From Tatlockia sp. (GTDB lineage: Bacteria > Cyanobacteriota > Cyanobacteriia > Cyanobacteriales > Chroococcidiopsidaceae), in the NCBI GenBank assembly GCA_013698215.1, contig JACCVJ010000450.1, forward strand, positions 1 through 5,477: 5,477 bases of DNA, in the 5' to 3' direction. This document shows, one piece after another, positions 5,131-5,477 of this stretch. The translations under genes were made by a program, and so were the position numbers. Within the stretch, counting starts at the first letter, position 1. Each line of letters begins with the position of its first letter. The notes beneath the pieces are model-generated. The model was not told where the DNA came from. It was given only the letters and a program-made list of their open reading frames with translations, and did not search any database.

Positions 5131-5477
5131 CTACATCTCTACAGGCAACTCCTCAGAAAAAACTGCACTAATAGTAGAAAGTGGCACTTTATAAAAATAC
5201 TGACGTTGAAATTGCTCCTCTCGTACCGCCGCGATAAATTGCTCAATTGTCTGTAAGTTCTCAGTATCAGCAATAGTTGACTCTACTTGAAGCAAGCTCA
5301 TTTTAAAAGCTCCATTTTGAAAACTAACTTTAAAACCCAAACACTTTAAAGCTGTAAATCCCAATCGTAATAATAAGTCGCTAATGCCCAATTTTTCCAT
5401 TAGTTGAATGCGCGTAACACTTTGCTCAGTACGGCTGAGATATTTAGCAATCCCTACCAAATTTAGCCAAACTTGAC
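5131..5477 (-). CDS. recJ: C-terminal end of a RecJ-like single-strand DNA exonuclease (partial)
   Basis: The minus-strand frame is open to the window edge and ends at TAG (5131-5133). The visible residues, from VWLNLVGIAKYLSRTEQSVT through LQLMEKLGISDLLLRLGF to EEQFQRQYFYKVPLSTISAV, resemble the C-terminal extension seen in cyanobacterial RecJ, a 5'-3' exonuclease of recombination and mismatch repair. The catalytic DHH domain lies outside the window, so this call rests on the C-terminal region only. The codon at 5460-5458 is TTG, read here as an internal leucine, not a start. The gene converges with the RelE-like toxin, leaving only 29 bases between their stop codons; no terminator is visible in that gap. 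Confidence 0.7.
   Translation of the reverse strand, partial: QVWLNLVGIAKYLSRTEQSVTRIQLMEKLGISDLLLRLGFTALKCLGFKVSFQNGAFKMSLLQVESTIADTENLQTIEQFIAAVREEQFQRQYFYKVPLSTISAVFSEELPVEM

Noticed and set aside
1..5477. CRISPR arrays, tRNA, rRNA
   Set aside because: No regularly spaced repeats, no cloverleaf with a T-arm signature and no rRNA-like segment were seen on either strand.

Overview
The window looks like cyanobacterial chromosome. It carries five copies of the HIP1 octamer GCGATCGC (619, 677, 2479, 4515, 4764), is AT-leaning, and its recognisable genes resemble cyanobacterial families: a DUF2141 exported protein, a CHAT-domain fragment, a C-terminal RecJ region and small toxin-antitoxin genes. 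The genus cannot be fixed from the sequence alone.

Layout. 27-641 (+) is an SDR-type oxidoreductase that lacks its NAD(P)-binding N-terminus. 727-1182 (+) is a secreted DUF2141 protein. 1183-1479 is a gene-free gap with a perfect 20-bp palindrome. 1480-2079 (+) is an unrecognised exported protein with four cysteines. At 2079-2266 sits a 188-bp element with 20-bp terminal inverted repeats (19/20 matching) and a hairpin just inside each end, a MITE-like structure. Its right edge cuts precisely through the remains of a CHAT protease-like gene on the minus strand (to about 2490).

3 genes on the minus strand follow one another from 4172 down to 2587: a conserved-looking protein of unknown function interrupted by one in-frame TAA, a small cupin, and an FMN-binding pyridoxamine-phosphate-oxidase-like protein. 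They probably form one transcription unit or two closely spaced ones. A divergent intergenic region (4173-4274) separates them from the plus-strand toxin-antitoxin genes.

The plus-strand stretch 4275-5101 holds an antitoxin-like gene whose toxin appears to be deleted down to a 20-residue tail, followed by an intact RelB/RelE-like pair with a 4-bp overlap. The window closes with the 3' end of a convergent recJ-like gene (5131-5477, minus).

The overall picture is an accessory region in decay: a headless SDR, a sliced CHAT gene, a nonsense-interrupted gene and a gutted VapBC-like module, next to an intact small-element footprint. I did not find a convincing new multi-gene system. The best leads are the 188-bp element with its deletion junction, and the single-stop gene at the head of the minus-strand cluster.
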